A DNA stretch of 64,000 bases. Source: Corynebacterium kalidii (lineage in GTDB: Bacteria; Actinomycetota; Actinomycetes; Mycobacteriales; Mycobacteriaceae). This document shows, in pieces, positions 1 through 10,700 of the stretch. The notes under the pieces are model-generated. The model was not told where the DNA came from. It made no database searches and was given only the letters and a program-made list of their open reading frames with translations. Numbering within the stretch: the stretch's first letter is position 1; the number at the start of each line of letters is the position of its first letter. The position numbers and the translations under genes are program-made. The stretch spans positions 124,001 through 188,000 of the forward strand of contig NZ_JALIEA010000011.1 of the NCBI RefSeq assembly GCF_022869005.1, in the 5' to 3' direction.

Positions 1-171
1 CCCGGAGACCTCGCGGGCGGCCATGCCGGCGATCTTGGATACGACGACGTCGGCGACCGACGTCCGCCCGTGGTCGGTGAACAGGTCGGAGTCGGCCGGG
101 GAGTCGTCGCGGACGGCGGGTGCGGAGGAGTTGGAGGAGCCGGAGTTCTTCGTGGAATCGTTGTCGCTCAT
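1..171 (-). CDS. Asp23/Gls24 family envelope stress protein, 5' part only
   Basis: The gene runs off the left edge; 57 codons are visible from the ATG at 171. The first 30 or so residues are a Ser/Asn/Asp-rich disordered tail. From about residue 36 the sequence G-R-T-S-V-A-D-V-V-V-S-K-I-A-G-M-A-A-R-E begins, which is the start of the Asp23/Gls24 domain. Family members are small cytoplasmic or membrane-anchored proteins linked to envelope and alkaline stress; the exact role in corynebacteria is not settled. It is divergent from the S10 operon, and the two share a 678-base intergenic region. The C-terminal part of the domain cannot be seen. Confidence 0.8.
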   Translation of the reverse strand, partial: MSDNDSTKNSGSSNSSAPAVRDDSPADSDLFTDHGRTSVADVVVSKIAGMAAREVSG

Positions 172-303
172 GGAGAGGGCCTCACTGTTCTTGACGGTGC
201 CGATGGACGGTGGCATGGACAGGACAGTCTCAAGCGTACTCACTTTTCGTGGTGCCGCTGGTGAGGACGCCCGACACCGGTGTTCCGCGGTAGGTGCCCG
301 GAT

Positions 304-332
304 TTGATGGAACGGGGTCTTCGTGGTTAAAT
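304..332 (+). promoter_or_regulatory. candidate promoter of the S10 operon
   Basis: TTGATG at 304-309 and TTAAAT at 327-332 are separated by 17 bp. This is the best -35/-10 pair I found upstream of rpsJ. It is a reading by eye only. Confidence 0.35.
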
Positions 333-800
333 AGCGGACGTTGCTTTGACATTGCGTCTGAGCGCCATTGCTTTGTGCCCCGCCATCAGGCCGTATCGGA
401 ACCGGTGGCAGGGACGGTGGTAGCGCAAGACGACGCAGATGGTGAAGTGAGCATGAACCTTCATCGGCAGTTCCCCTCGGGTCGGATACATATCTGGTCC
501 CGGGTTGCGCTGTCGTGCGGTAGCCCACGTGGAGACGGCGGACACGCCCGACCGCGGGGACCGGAGTGGGGCATGGCAAATAAACAGCGGCAGTAAGTGA
601 AGATCCCGGCCACCACGTTGGAGGGGCTCTTCCTCACCATGATTCGGCGGCGTCCCGGGAGTGCCTGGGCGCCGGTCGGACGGACACCGTGTTTGCCATC
701 GTCTCCACGACGGCACCGGGGCACCGTGAGACCAACCGAAGTCATAACTGGCGACTGTGCCAGGCCCCGGGCCGGACAGCGTTGACATTGAAAAGAAGTT

Positions 801-827
801 CTCTCGGGCCCGGCTCCCGGGCGAGAG
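801..827 (+). promoter_or_regulatory. stem-loop in the rpsJ leader
   Basis: CTCTCG (801-806) pairs with CGAGAG (822-827), and CCCGG (809-813) pairs with CCGGG (817-821), with a CTC loop and a two-base G bulge. The hairpin ends 7 nt before the GAGGAAG ribosome binding site of rpsJ and has no T run, so it looks regulatory rather than terminating. In E. coli the S10 leader is the target of L4 autoregulation; the mechanism here is unknown. Confidence 0.45.
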
Positions 828-849
828 AGACACGAGGAAGAGGACTAGC

Positions 850-1155
850 GTGGCGGGACAGAAGATCCGCATCAGGCTCAAGGCCTACGATCACGAGGCA
901 ATCGACGCTTCTGCGAAGAAGATCGTCGAGACGGTCACCCGTACCGGTGCCCGTGTGGTCGGCCCTGTGCCTCTGCCCACAGAGAAGAACGTGTACTGCG
1001 TCATCCGCTCGCCGCACAAGTACAAGGACTCGCGCGAGCACTTCGAGATGCGCACCCACAAGCGCCTGATCGACATTCTCGACCCGACGCCGAAGACCGT
1101 TGACGCCCTGATGCGCATCGATCTGCCGGCGAGCGTCGACGTCAACATCCAGTGA
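850..1155 (+). CDS. rpsJ: 30S ribosomal protein S10
   Basis: S10 is a 30S head protein (also the NusE antitermination partner). The start is the GTG at 850 ([10 protein letters not shown]), preceded by an AGGAAGAGGA-type Shine-Dalgarno; longer in-frame extensions upstream are not conserved-looking. The product is 101 residues, the normal length, with the typical C-terminal T-P-K-T-V-D-A-L-M. It is the first gene of the S10 operon. Confidence 0.97.
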   Translation: MAGQKIRIRLKAYDHEAIDASAKKIVETVTRTGARVVGPVPLPTEKNVYCVIRSPHKYKDSREHFEMRTHKRLIDILDPTPKTVDALMRIDLPASVDVNIQ

Positions 1156-1208
1156 TCTCGTCAGAGATCGTGGACTTGAGTCTGAACTGAGGCAGCGGAG
1201 ACTGAATT

Positions 1209-1865
1209 ATGAGTGAAAACGAGATCAAGGGCATCCTGGGCAAGAAGCTCGGCATGACCCAGATCTTCGACGAGGACAACCGGGTCGTGCCGGTCACCGT
1301 CGTCGAGGCTGGGCCGTGCGTCGTCACCCAGGTGCGCACCAAGGACATCGACGGCTATGAGGCCGTCCAGATCGCCTACGGCGACATTGACCCGCGTAAG
1401 GTCAACAAGCCGCAGGCCGGTCACTTCAAGAAGGCCGGTGTGACCCCGCGCCGCCACGTCACGGAGCTGCGCGTCGACGACGCCTCCTCCTACGAGGTCG
1501 GCCAGGACATCACCGCAGAACTGTTCAGTGACGTCGCCTTCGTCGACGTCACCGGCACCTCCAAGGGCAAGGGCTATGCTGGCGCCATGAAGCGCCACGG
1601 CTTCGCCGGCCAGGGCGCCTCCCACGGTAACCAGGCCGCTCACCGCCGCGTCGGTGGCATCGGCGCCTGCGCCACCCCGGGCCGTGTCTTCAAGGGCACC
1701 CGGATGGCAGGCCGCATGGGCAACGAGCGCGTCACCCTGCAGAACCTGAAGGTCGCAAAGCTGGACGTCGAGTCCAACCTGCTCCTCATCAAGGGTGCCA
1801 TCCCCGGAGTTAACGGCGGTATCGTCACCGTCAAGACCGCAGTGAAGGGCGGTGCACACGCATGA
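1209..1865 (+). CDS. rplC: 50S ribosomal protein L3
   Basis: L3 is an early-assembly 50S protein near the peptidyl transferase centre. The 218-residue product has the family start ([13 protein letters not shown]), the basic central [11 protein letters not shown] loop that reaches into the 23S core, and the end V-K-G-G-A. Length is normal. It lies 53 bp after rpsJ and overlaps rplD by 4 bp (ATGA). Confidence 0.97.
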   Translation: MSENEIKGILGKKLGMTQIFDEDNRVVPVTVVEAGPCVVTQVRTKDIDGYEAVQIAYGDIDPRKVNKPQAGHFKKAGVTPRRHVTELRVDDASSYEVGQDITAELFSDVAFVDVTGTSKGKGYAGAMKRHGFAGQGASHGNQAAHRRVGGIGACATPGRVFKGTRMAGRMGNERVTLQNLKVAKLDVESNLLLIKGAIPGVNGGIVTVKTAVKGGAHA

Positions 1866-2527
1866 GCAACCTGACTCTGAACGTCCAGACCGCTGACGGT
1901 GCCACCAACGGCTCGGTCGAGCTGCCCGCGTCCATCTTCGACGTGGAGCCGTCCATCCCGCTGATGCACCAGGTCGTCGTGGCCCAGCTGGCCGCGAAGC
2001 GCCAGGGCACCCACGCCACCAAGACCCGCGGCGACGTCCGCGGTGGTGGTCGCAAGCCGTTCCGCCAGAAGGGCACCGGCCGTGCCCGTCAGGGTTCGAT
2101 CCGCGCGCCGCACTACACCGGTGGTGGCACGGTCCACGGCCCGCAGCCGCGTGACTACGACCAGCGGACCCCGAAGAAGATGAAGGCCGCCGCCCTGCGC
2201 GGTGCCCTCACCGACCGTGTCCGCAACGAGCGCATCCACCTGGTGGAGGAGCTCGTCGCAGGCCAGACTCCGTCGACCAAGGCCGCACGGGCGTTCATCG
2301 AGCGTCTCACCGACCGGAAGTCCGTCCTGGTCGTCCTCGGTCGCGAGGACGTCACGGCGTGGAAGTCGGCCAACAACCTGCCGAACGTCCACACCCTGGC
2401 TTTCGACCAGCTCAACACCTACGACGTGCTGAACGCAGACGACATCGTGTTCTCCGTCGAGGCGCTCAACGGCTTCATCGCCGGGGCTGACACCGCCAAG
2501 GCCGCCGCCAAGGAGGAGGCAAAGTGA
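1862..2527 (+). CDS. rplD: 50S ribosomal protein L4
   Basis: L4 lines the exit tunnel and, in E. coli, represses the S10 operon. The 221-residue product contains the conserved tunnel loop [20 protein letters not shown] at about residues 60-80. It is translationally coupled to both neighbours: it overlaps rplC and rplW by 4 bp each. Confidence 0.97.
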   Translation: MSNLTLNVQTADGATNGSVELPASIFDVEPSIPLMHQVVVAQLAAKRQGTHATKTRGDVRGGGRKPFRQKGTGRARQGSIRAPHYTGGGTVHGPQPRDYDQRTPKKMKAAALRGALTDRVRNERIHLVEELVAGQTPSTKAARAFIERLTDRKSVLVVLGREDVTAWKSANNLPNVHTLAFDQLNTYDVLNADDIVFSVEALNGFIAGADTAKAAAKEEAK

Positions 2528-2829
2528 GCACCATCGCCGACCCCCGGGACATCATCGTCGCCCCCGTCGTCTCCGAGAAGTCCTACGGACTCATGGAGCA
2601 GAACGTCTACACGTTCCTGGTGAACCCGGACTCCAACAAGACCCAGATCAAGATTGCCGTCGAGCAGATCTTCGGTGTGAAGGTCGCCAGCGTCAACACC
2701 CTGAACCGTGAGGGCAAGCGCAAGCGCTCCCGTACCGGTTACGGTCAGCGCAAGGCCACCAAGCGCGCCATGGTGACCCTGGTCGCCGGCAGCGATCCCA
2801 TCGACATCTTCGGTGGTGCGACCGCGTAG
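2524..2829 (+). CDS. rplW: 50S ribosomal protein L23
   Basis: L23 sits at the tunnel exit and is the docking site for trigger factor and SRP. The GTG start at 2524 overlaps the rplD stop. The 101 residues contain the family segments V-V-S-E-K-S (about 15-20), Y-T-F-L-V (about 28) and [10 protein letters not shown]. Normal length. Confidence 0.96.
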   Translation: MSTIADPRDIIVAPVVSEKSYGLMEQNVYTFLVNPDSNKTQIKIAVEQIFGVKVASVNTLNREGKRKRSRTGYGQRKATKRAMVTLVAGSDPIDIFGGATA

Positions 2830-2867
2830 CGGCCGCGCACACCGACAGGTAAAGAGAGAGCAGAAGT

Positions 2868-3710
<843 letters not shown>

Positions 3711-3725
3711 AGGAGGTAGTTGAGA

Positions 3726-4004
3726 ATGCCACGCAGCCTCAAGAAGGGCCCGTTCGTCGACGAACACCTCCTCGCGAAGGTGGACGTTCAGAACGACGCC
3801 GGCACCAAGAAGGTCATCAAGACCTGGTCTCGCCGGTCCACCATCCTTCCCGATTTCATCGGCCACACTTTCGCCGTCCACGACGGCCGGAAGCACGTCC
3901 CGGTGTTCATCGACGATTCGATGGTCGGTCACAAGCTGGGCGAGTTCGCCCCGACGAAGACCTTCAAGGGTCACGTCAAGGATGACAAGAAGGGTCGGCG
4001 ATAG
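3726..4004 (+). CDS. rpsS: 30S ribosomal protein S19
   Basis: S19 is a 30S head protein that contacts S13 and the A-site tRNA. The ATG at 3726 gives [10 protein letters not shown], the canonical N-terminus, with AAAGGAGG about 10 bp upstream across the rplB stop. The product is 92 residues, the usual length. An earlier in-frame GTG-type start at 3720 would add two residues and is less likely. Confidence 0.96.
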   Translation: MPRSLKKGPFVDEHLLAKVDVQNDAGTKKVIKTWSRRSTILPDFIGHTFAVHDGRKHVPVFIDDSMVGHKLGEFAPTKTFKGHVKDDKKGRR

Positions 4005-4006
4005 AC

Positions 4007-4372
4007 ATGTCTGACACCGCTGTCAACAACGCACGCGCCACGGCCAAGTTCGTCCGGGTCACCCCGATGAAGGCCCGCCGCGTCATCGACACCATCCGCG
4101 GCAAGTCCGTGGAGGACGCCCTGGCACTGCTGCGCTTCGCGCCGCAGTCGGCCTCCGAGCCGATCGCCAAGGTCGTCGCCTCCGCAGCGGCCAACGCGGA
4201 GAACAACTTCGGCCTGGACCCCCGTACGCTCGTCGTCTCCGAGGCTTTCGCCGACGAGGGCCCGACGCTCAAGCGGTTCCAGCCGCGCGCCCAGGGTCGG
4301 GCTTTCCAGATCCGCAAGCGCACCAGCCACATCACCGTGGTTGTCGAGAGCCAGAAGGGAAGTGCTCAGTAG
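4007..4372 (+). CDS. rplV: 50S ribosomal protein L22
   Basis: L22 lines the nascent chain tunnel. The 121-residue product shows [13 protein letters not shown] near the start and the tunnel beta-hairpin [18 protein letters not shown] near residues 87-105. Its stop overlaps the rpsC GTG by one base. Confidence 0.97.
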   Translation: MSDTAVNNARATAKFVRVTPMKARRVIDTIRGKSVEDALALLRFAPQSASEPIAKVVASAAANAENNFGLDPRTLVVSEAFADEGPTLKRFQPRAQGRAFQIRKRTSHITVVVESQKGSAQ

Positions 4373-5115
4373 TGGGCCAGAAGATCCAACCCCACGGCCT
4401 CCGGCTGGGTATCACTTCCGAGTGGCGCTCCCGCTGGTACGCCGACAAGCAGTACGCTGACTACCTCGCCGAGGACATCAAGATCCGCGAGTTCCTGTCG
4501 AAGGGCCTCGACCGCGCCGGCATCGCCGACGTCGTCATCGAGCGCACCCGCGACCGGGTCCGTGTGGACATCCACACCGCCCGCCCGGGCATCGTGATCG
4601 GACGTCGTGGCTCCGAGGCCGACCGCATCCGCGGTCAGCTGGAGAAGCTCACCGGCAAGCAGGTCCAGCTGAACATCCTCGAGGTCAAGAACATCGACGC
4701 GAACGCTCAGCTGGTGGCACAGTCCATCGCCGAGCAGCTGAGTAACCGCGTGGCATTCCGCCGCGCGATGCGCAAGGCCATCCAGTCCGCGATGCGTCAG
4801 CCCGAGGTCAAGGGAATCAAGGTCGTGTGCTCCGGCCGTCTCGGCGGTGCCGAGATGGGCCGCACCGAGCGCTACCACGAGGGTCGCGTTCCGCTGCACA
4901 CCCTGCGCGCCGAGATCGACTACGGCACCTACGAGGCCCACACCACCTTCGGACGCATCGGCGTCAAGGTGTGGATCTACAAGGGTGACGTCGTCGGCGG
5001 CCGCCGTGAGTCCCTGCAGAACGCACGCGACGAGCGTCCGCGCCGCAACAACCGTGAGCGTCCGCGCCGCGGTGGTGCCCGCCGCCAGCGTGCAGAGCAG
5101 AAGCAGGAGGGTTAA
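4372..5115 (+). CDS. rpsC: 30S ribosomal protein S3
   Basis: S3 is part of the mRNA entry channel. The start is GTG ([13 protein letters not shown]). The KH domain motif V-I-G-R-R-G-S-E is near residue 79. The 247-residue length includes a C-terminal Arg-rich tail (about residues 220-247) that is common in actinobacterial S3. Confidence 0.97.
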   Translation: MGQKIQPHGLRLGITSEWRSRWYADKQYADYLAEDIKIREFLSKGLDRAGIADVVIERTRDRVRVDIHTARPGIVIGRRGSEADRIRGQLEKLTGKQVQLNILEVKNIDANAQLVAQSIAEQLSNRVAFRRAMRKAIQSAMRQPEVKGIKVVCSGRLGGAEMGRTERYHEGRVPLHTLRAEIDYGTYEAHTTFGRIGVKVWIYKGDVVGGRRESLQNARDERPRRNNRERPRRGGARRQRAEQKQEG

Positions 5116-5118
5116 CCC

Positions 5119-5535
5119 GTGCTTATCCCCAAGCGCACGAAGTACCGTCGCCAGCACCGCCCGCACCGTTCCGGTGTGTCCAAGGGTGGTAACCGGGTGA
5201 CGTTCGGCGACTACGGCCTGCAGGCCCTGGAGCCGACCTACATCACCAACCGCCAGATCGAGTCCGCCCGTATCGCCATCAACCGCCACGTCAAGCGTGG
5301 TGGCAAGGTGTGGATCAACATCTTCCCGGACCGCCCCCTGACCCAGAAGCCGCTCGGCGTGCGTATGGGTTCCGGTAAGGGCCCCGTGGAGAAGTGGGTG
5401 GCCAACGTCAAGCCCGGCCGCATTCTCTTCGAGATGTCGTACCCCAACGAGGAGATCGCCCTTGAGGCACTCCGTCGTGCCGGCAACAAGCTGCCCTGCA
5501 AGGTGCGCATCGTGAAGAAGGAGGATCAGTTCTGA
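5119..5535 (+). CDS. rplP: 50S ribosomal protein L16
   Basis: L16 organises the A-site region of the 50S subunit. The GTG at 5119 gives [14 protein letters not shown], the normal N-terminus, with an AAGCAGGAGG Shine-Dalgarno. The 138-residue product contains [12 protein letters not shown]. Its TGA overlaps the rpmC ATG by one base. Confidence 0.97.
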   Translation: MLIPKRTKYRRQHRPHRSGVSKGGNRVTFGDYGLQALEPTYITNRQIESARIAINRHVKRGGKVWINIFPDRPLTQKPLGVRMGSGKGPVEKWVANVKPGRILFEMSYPNEEIALEALRRAGNKLPCKVRIVKKEDQF

Positions 5536-5768
5536 TGGCTACCGGAACCCCGGCTCACGAATTCCGCGAGCTCAACAACGAAGAACTGACCACCCGTCTC
5601 ACGGAGGCGAAGGAAGAGCTGTTCAACCTGCGCTTCCAGTCCGCCACCGGTCAGCTGTCCAACAACCGTCGACTGGGCACCGTGAAGCGCGACATCGCCC
5701 GGATCTACACCGTCCTGCGCGAGCGCGAGCTCGGACTGTCCACCGTCCCCGGTGGTGACGACGCATAA
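5535..5768 (+). CDS. rpmC: 50S ribosomal protein L29
   Basis: L29 is a small helical protein next to L23 at the tunnel exit. The 77 residues carry the family features E-L-R-x-L-N-N-E-E-L and L-F-N-L-R-F-Q-x-A-T-G-Q-L, followed by [12 protein letters not shown]. It overlaps rplP and rpsQ by one base at each end. Confidence 0.96.
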   Translation: MATGTPAHEFRELNNEELTTRLTEAKEELFNLRFQSATGQLSNNRRLGTVKRDIARIYTVLRERELGLSTVPGGDDA

Positions 5769-6049
5769 TGAGCGAGGCTACTGTGAGCAACGAGAACACC
5801 AAGGGCGCACGCAAGGTCCGCTCCGGATACGTCGTGTCCGACAAGATGAGCAAGACCATCGTGGTCGAGCTCGAGGACCGTAAGCGTCACGCGCTGTACG
5901 GCAAGATCATGCGCACCAACTCCAAGGTGAAGGCGCATGACGAGAACGAGACCGCCGGCGTCGGCGACCTCGTCCGTATCGAGGAGACCCGCCCGCTGTC
6001 CAAGGACAAGCACTTCCGTCTCGTCGAGATCATCGAGAAGGCCAAGTAG
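5768..6049 (+). CDS. rpsQ: 30S ribosomal protein S17
   Basis: S17 is a primary 16S rRNA binding protein. The 93-residue product has [14 protein letters not shown] near residues 19-32 and the end [11 protein letters not shown]. It is the last gene of this operon and is followed by a strong terminator. rplN, which normally comes next, is 23.5 kb away. Confidence 0.96.
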   Translation: MSEATVSNENTKGARKVRSGYVVSDKMSKTIVVELEDRKRHALYGKIMRTNSKVKAHDENETAGVGDLVRIEETRPLSKDKHFRLVEIIEKAK

Positions 6050-6082
6050 TCCCACCCGGGACCGCCCCTCCTCGACGCGGTG

Positions 6083-6125
6083 ACGCCCCCGCCCCCGGTT
6101 CACACCGGTGGACGGGGGCGTTTCG
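6083..6125 (+). terminator. Rho-independent terminator after rpsQ
   Basis: ACGCCCCCG (6083-6091) is a perfect inverted repeat of CGGGGGCGT (6113-6121), with a second small CCGGT/ACCGG pair inside the loop, followed by TTT. It ends the S10 operon before the accessory block on the opposite strand. Confidence 0.85.
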
Positions 6126-6179
6126 CATGCCCGCACCCCGCGCCCAGGGCCGCAGCGCGGGGTGCCCGCCGTCAGGGGG

Positions 6180-7793
6180 TCACGCCTCGGGCGACGACGC
6201 AGGACGCTGGAGCGACTGGTCCTTCTTGCTCACCTTGCCCACGCCGGTCACGGGGAACTCGTCGACGATGTCGATCACGTCCGGGACCGCGAAGCTGGCC
6301 AGGCCCTGTCCCCGGGCGTACCTCTTCAACGCCGTGGGCTTCAGGGGGCCGGGGGCGCCGTCCCGGGGGATGACCAGGGCACGGACCTTCTCGCCGAGCA
6401 ACTCGTCGGGCATCCCGACGACGGAGACGTCGTGGACACCGGGGTGGGTGAGCAGGACGTTCTCCACGGCCTCGGGGGCGACCTTCTCCCCACCGCGGTT
6501 GATCTGGTCCTTCGCCCGGCCCACCACGGTGAGGACGCCGTCGACGAAGGTCACGATGTCACCGGTGCGGTAGAAGCCCTCGGCGGTGAACGACCGGGCG
6601 TTGACCTCGGGCGCACGGTGGTACTGGCGGATGGTGTACGGCCCGCGGGTGAGCAGCGCGCCCGGTGTGCCCGGCGGCACCTCGTTGTCGTCCTCGTCGA
6701 CGACGAGCACTTCGTCGTAGGGGCTCATGGGGCGGCCCTGGGTGGCGACGACCTCGGCGACGTCGGCGTCCAACGGGGTGTAGTTGACCAGCCCTTCCGC
6801 CATGCCGAAGACCTGCTGGAGGTTCCAGCCGAGCTCGGGGCGCACGCGACGGGCCGCAGCCTCGGAGAGTTTCGCCCCACCGACCCACACCGTGCGGACA
6901 CTGCCGAGGTCGTGGGCGGCACGGTCGGGGTAGTTGAGCAGGCTGATCAGCGCCGGGGGAACCAGGGCGAGGTGGGTGACCCGGTGCTCCTCGATGAGCG
7001 GCAGGATCTCGGTCGGCAGCGGCCCCGGGGCGAAGACGACGGTCGCACCGACCTGCACGGCACCGAGGATCCCCGGCGAGCTCATCGTGAAGTTGTGGGA
7101 CGCGGGCAGGGCGACGAGGAGGACGTCGTCGGCGCGCAGGTCGCAGACGTCCACGGAGGCGCGGACGGAGTACAGGTAGTCGTCGTGGGTCCGGGGGATC
7201 AGTTTCGGCACTCCCGTTGTGCCCCCGGAGAGCTGCAGGAACGCCAGTTCCTCCGGTGCTCCCGGGGTCTCGGGCGAGGGGCCGTCCGCCGGCCAGGGCT
7301 CCACGGCCCGGTCGTCGACGAGCACGGTGGTCAGCGTCCGTCCGTCGGGCAGTGGACGGGCGAGGTCGGCCTGCACCCGGCCCAGGTGCTTGTTCGGGTG
7401 GGCGGTGCCGATGTAGTGGGTGGCCGGGGCGTGGGCGGCGAAGTGGCGGATGTCGGTGGCACCGTGGGCGGGGAGGGAGAACACCGGGACGGCCCCGATC
7501 CGCCAGAGTGCGAAGACCGTCTCGAGGTAGGCCACGCTGTTGGGCAACTGCACGATGGCGCGGTCGCCACGGCGGATGCCGGCCCGGGTCAGGACGGCGG
7601 CGGCGCGGGCGACGGTGTCGTCCAGTTCTGCCCAGGTCAGTGAGCGTACGGCGTCGACGGCGGCAGGCGCGTGCGGCCGTGCCTCGACGGTGCGTCGGAA
7701 GAGCTTCCAGTGGGTGTCGCCGTTCCACACACCCAGACGGCGGTAGTGCTCTGCGGCGTCGTGGCTGAATCCGTTGGGGAGGGTGTCGGTCAT
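6180..7793 (-). CDS. aryl-acid adenylating enzyme, 2,3-dihydroxybenzoate-AMP ligase type (EntE/DhbE/MbtA family)
   Basis: This enzyme activates an aromatic acid with ATP and loads it on an aryl carrier protein, the first step of catecholate or phenolate siderophore assembly. The 537 residues show the ANL core: [10 protein letters not shown] near 186, the aryl-binding H-N-F-T-M-S-S-P-G near 232-240, [11 protein letters not shown] near 328, Y-R-T-G-D, and a C-terminal Lys in G-V-G-K-V near 516. In the DhbE scheme the Ser in S-S-P-G and the Val in G-L-V favour 2,3-dihydroxybenzoate, whereas Cys and Leu mark salicylate enzymes; the Phe after H-N is more salicylate-like. It overlaps the NRPS gene by 4 bp (ATGA), so the two are one operon. 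Confidence 0.88.
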   Translation of the reverse strand: MTDTLPNGFSHDAAEHYRRLGVWNGDTHWKLFRRTVEARPHAPAAVDAVRSLTWAELDDTVARAAAVLTRAGIRRGDRAIVQLPNSVAYLETVFALWRIGAVPVFSLPAHGATDIRHFAAHAPATHYIGTAHPNKHLGRVQADLARPLPDGRTLTTVLVDDRAVEPWPADGPSPETPGAPEELAFLQLSGGTTGVPKLIPRTHDDYLYSVRASVDVCDLRADDVLLVALPASHNFTMSSPGILGAVQVGATVVFAPGPLPTEILPLIEEHRVTHLALVPPALISLLNYPDRAAHDLGSVRTVWVGGAKLSEAAARRVRPELGWNLQQVFGMAEGLVNYTPLDADVAEVVATQGRPMSPYDEVLVVDEDDNEVPPGTPGALLTRGPYTIRQYHRAPEVNARSFTAEGFYRTGDIVTFVDGVLTVVGRAKDQINRGGEKVAPEAVENVLLTHPGVHDVSVVGMPDELLGEKVRALVIPRDGAPGPLKPTALKRYARGQGLASFAVPDVIDIVDEFPVTGVGKVSKKDQSLQRPASSPEA

Positions 7794-10700
7794 GGCTGTG
7801 GTTCCTCTGTGCTGGTCAGGGCGGAGTGGATGACGGGGGCGATGTGTGCCCAGCCGTCGTCGCCGGTCAGTCCGGCGTGGGTGGTGGGCAGGAACAGGAC
7901 GTCCGGCTCATGGGGGAGCGTGTTGCGCCAGGCGGGCGCCGGCGCCCAGACGGGGTGGCCGGCCGGGCCGGCCGGCTCGGCGAGGCGGCTGTCGGCGCGG
8001 GTGGCGACGAAGACCTGGGCCTTCCCGGAGAACCCCGACATGTCCACCGGTGTCGCGGTCCGGAGCAACCGGTCGCAGAACTGCAGGTTCCTGGTGAGCA
8101 GCCCGGCATCGGCGTCGGTCCCGGTGAGGGCCCGGAGTTCGTCCGCAGTGAGCCCGACGGCCGGGTCGGTGTCTCGGTCGGCGCCTGGGGCGGCCGCTCT
8201 GCGTGGCGCCTCCCCGGCGGGGTAGGCGTCCATGATGCCGAGGTAGGTCACGGTGTGGCCCCGGCGGATCAGCTCTGCGGTCATCGCCTGGGCGACGACG
8301 CCGCCGAAGGAGTAGCCGAGCAGGCGGTACGGGCCCTGTGGATGGACCCTGAGCACGGTGTCGACGTAGCGGGCGGCCAGGCCGGACACGTCGTCGACCT
8401 GCGGCAGTGCACCGGGCAACTGCAGGCCGGTGACGGGGATGCCGCCTTCGTCAGCCGCACTGAGGTGCGTGGCCAGACCGCGGAACGGCAGCGCGAGCCC
8501 GCCGGCGGGGTGGACGCAGACCAGCGGAGCGCCGGTGCCGGCGGCCAACGGCAGGACGTCCTGACCGGGGGAGACGTCAGGGGCGTCCGAGCCATGCACG
8601 TCATCCGGGGCGTCGGGTGCTCCCGGGGCCAGTCGTGCGGCCAGGGCGGCCGGCGAGCCGGTCTCGACGATGTCCTGGATGGTGACGGCCTCCAGACCGT
8701 GTGCCCGGAGCCGCCGGAGCTTCCCGAGCAGCCGCATGGCGAGCAGTGAGTGTCCGCCGATGTCGAAGAAGTTGTCGTGCACGTCGACCTCCCCGCGCCC
8801 GAGGAGGTCGGCCATGACCCCGGCGATCGTCGCGGCGGTCGCCCCGGCTGCAGTGGCTGGCGCAGTGTCGGCACCTGTGTCGGCCGCATCGCCTGACGCT
8901 CCGGCGACGGCGCCCGCATCGTCGGTGCCGGTCGGTGCGACCTGGGTGGGACGCCACGGCGGGGTCACTGCGGCGACGGCGTCGAGTACCTCGCCGACCG
9001 TCGTCGCCGGCCCGTCGGACAGGTGGGTGAGCACCTGGGTCAGGATTTGCGCCGCACGCTCGACGAACGCCGGGTCGACCAGGGCCTGCTCGTGCGCCAG
9101 CAGGATCCGCGGGGTGTCACCGGGCGGGACGACGACGGAGAGCGGGATGTCGGTCGTGCCGGCGGAGTGGACCCCGGCGACGGCCAGACGTGCCGGGTCG
9201 TCACCGCCGGTGGCGTCGTCGAGCGGCGGGAAGTTGTCGTAGACCACGAGGGTGTCGAAGAGGGGACCGACCCCGGCGAGTTGTTCGACGTGCACCAGCG
9301 GGGTCGAGGCGTGTGCGGTCATCTCCGCCTGGGCCCGGCGGATGCCGGTGAGCAGGTCGGTGAGCGGGTCGGCACGGTGTAGCCGGACGCGGGAGGGCAG
9401 GGTGTTGATGAACAGGCCGACGGTGTTCTCGATGCCCTCGAGTTCGGTGGGGCGACCGGAGACCGTGGTGCCGAAGACGATGTCGTCGCGCCCGGTCAGC
9501 GCCGCGAGGGTGAGTGTCCAGGCGGTCTGCAGCACGGTGTTGGGGGTGACCCCGTCCTGCCGGGCTCGTCGCAGCAGACCGGCCGCGGCGTCCGGGGCGA
9601 TCTCCTGCACGGATTCGCCGCCGACCGCATCAGCTGCGGCGTCGGGTGCGGCCGGCGGGGCCAGGGCAGCGACCACGGTCCCCTGGTCGAGTCCGTCCAG
9701 CCGTGAGCGCCAGGCGTCGTCGGCGTCGCGGGGGTCCCGGGCGGCGAGCCAGCGGAGGTAGTCGGAGTACGGCGTGACGGGCGGAAGGGGCTCGTCGTGG
9801 TAGATCGCCAGTAGGTCGCGGAGCATCACCGGGGTGGACCAACCGTCGGTGAGCAGGTGGTGGCTGCCGAGCACCAGGCGTGCCGTCGGCGCGGGGCCCG
9901 CCTCGTCCGGCAGCAGCACCAGGGTGGCGGTGACCAGTGGTCCGGTGCCGGGGTCGACGGAGCGTGCGGCGGTCTGACGCAGCAGGTCGTCCGCTGCGGT
10001 GACGGCGGCGTGGCGGGGCAGCTCCCGGAGGTCGACGGTGCGCCAGGGCAGGGTGACGCTGCGGGGGATCAGCTGGACCGGGGCGTCGCAGGTGGTGCTG
10101 TCGAAGCGGGCACGCAGCAGGTCGTGGCGGGTGAGCACGTCGTGCAACGCCGCATGCAGCCGTTCGGGGTCGACGTCGCCGCGCAGGTCCACACCCGCGG
10201 CGAGCACGTAGCCGTCGCCGCCGCGGAGGCAGTGGTAGAGCATCCCTTCCTGGAGGGGTGACAGGGGTAGCACGTCAGCCAGTGGCCCGTGGTGCCGCTC
10301 CCAGGTGTCGATGGTGGCCTGCGAGACCCCGCCGACCCCGTCGACCCCGTCGACCCCGTCGACCCCGTCGATATGGAGGTCGGACGGGGAGGCTCCGCCG
10401 TCGGTGCTCAGCGACAGCATCGCCAGTGCGGTGGCGGCGTCGGTGATCCGGTGCAGCAGGGCGTCTGACCCGCTGGCCCCGTCGCAGGCCCCGTCGCTGT
10501 CTCCGTCGCCGGTGTCAGCTGCCGTGGTGAGCGCGAGTCCGGTGTCGCCGACGGTCAGCAGCGGGCAGGCCGCGGCGTGGCCGTGCGGGACCATCCGGGT
10601 GTCCCCGCAGGTCACGGTCACCGCAGGCGGCGGGGTCGCGCCGCCTTCCACATCGCCGTCCGTACCGGTGCCGGCGGTGCTGCCGGTGGTGGTAGCGGCG

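Larger units (their letters stand above)
172..849. other. intergenic region and long leader upstream of the S10 operon
   Basis: These 678 bases lie between the divergent Asp23 gene and rpsJ. No ORF here has family resemblance. Visible elements are a candidate sigma-A-type promoter at 304-332, a TTGACA hexamer near 782 without a good -10, and a stem-loop at 801-827 just before the rpsJ ribosome binding site. If the promoter at 304 is the real one, the S10 mRNA has a leader of about 500 nt. Confidence 0.5.

Noticed and set aside
782-787. TTGACA as the main rpsJ promoter
   Set aside because: No acceptable -10 lies 16-18 bp downstream, and a structured stem-loop occupies that place.
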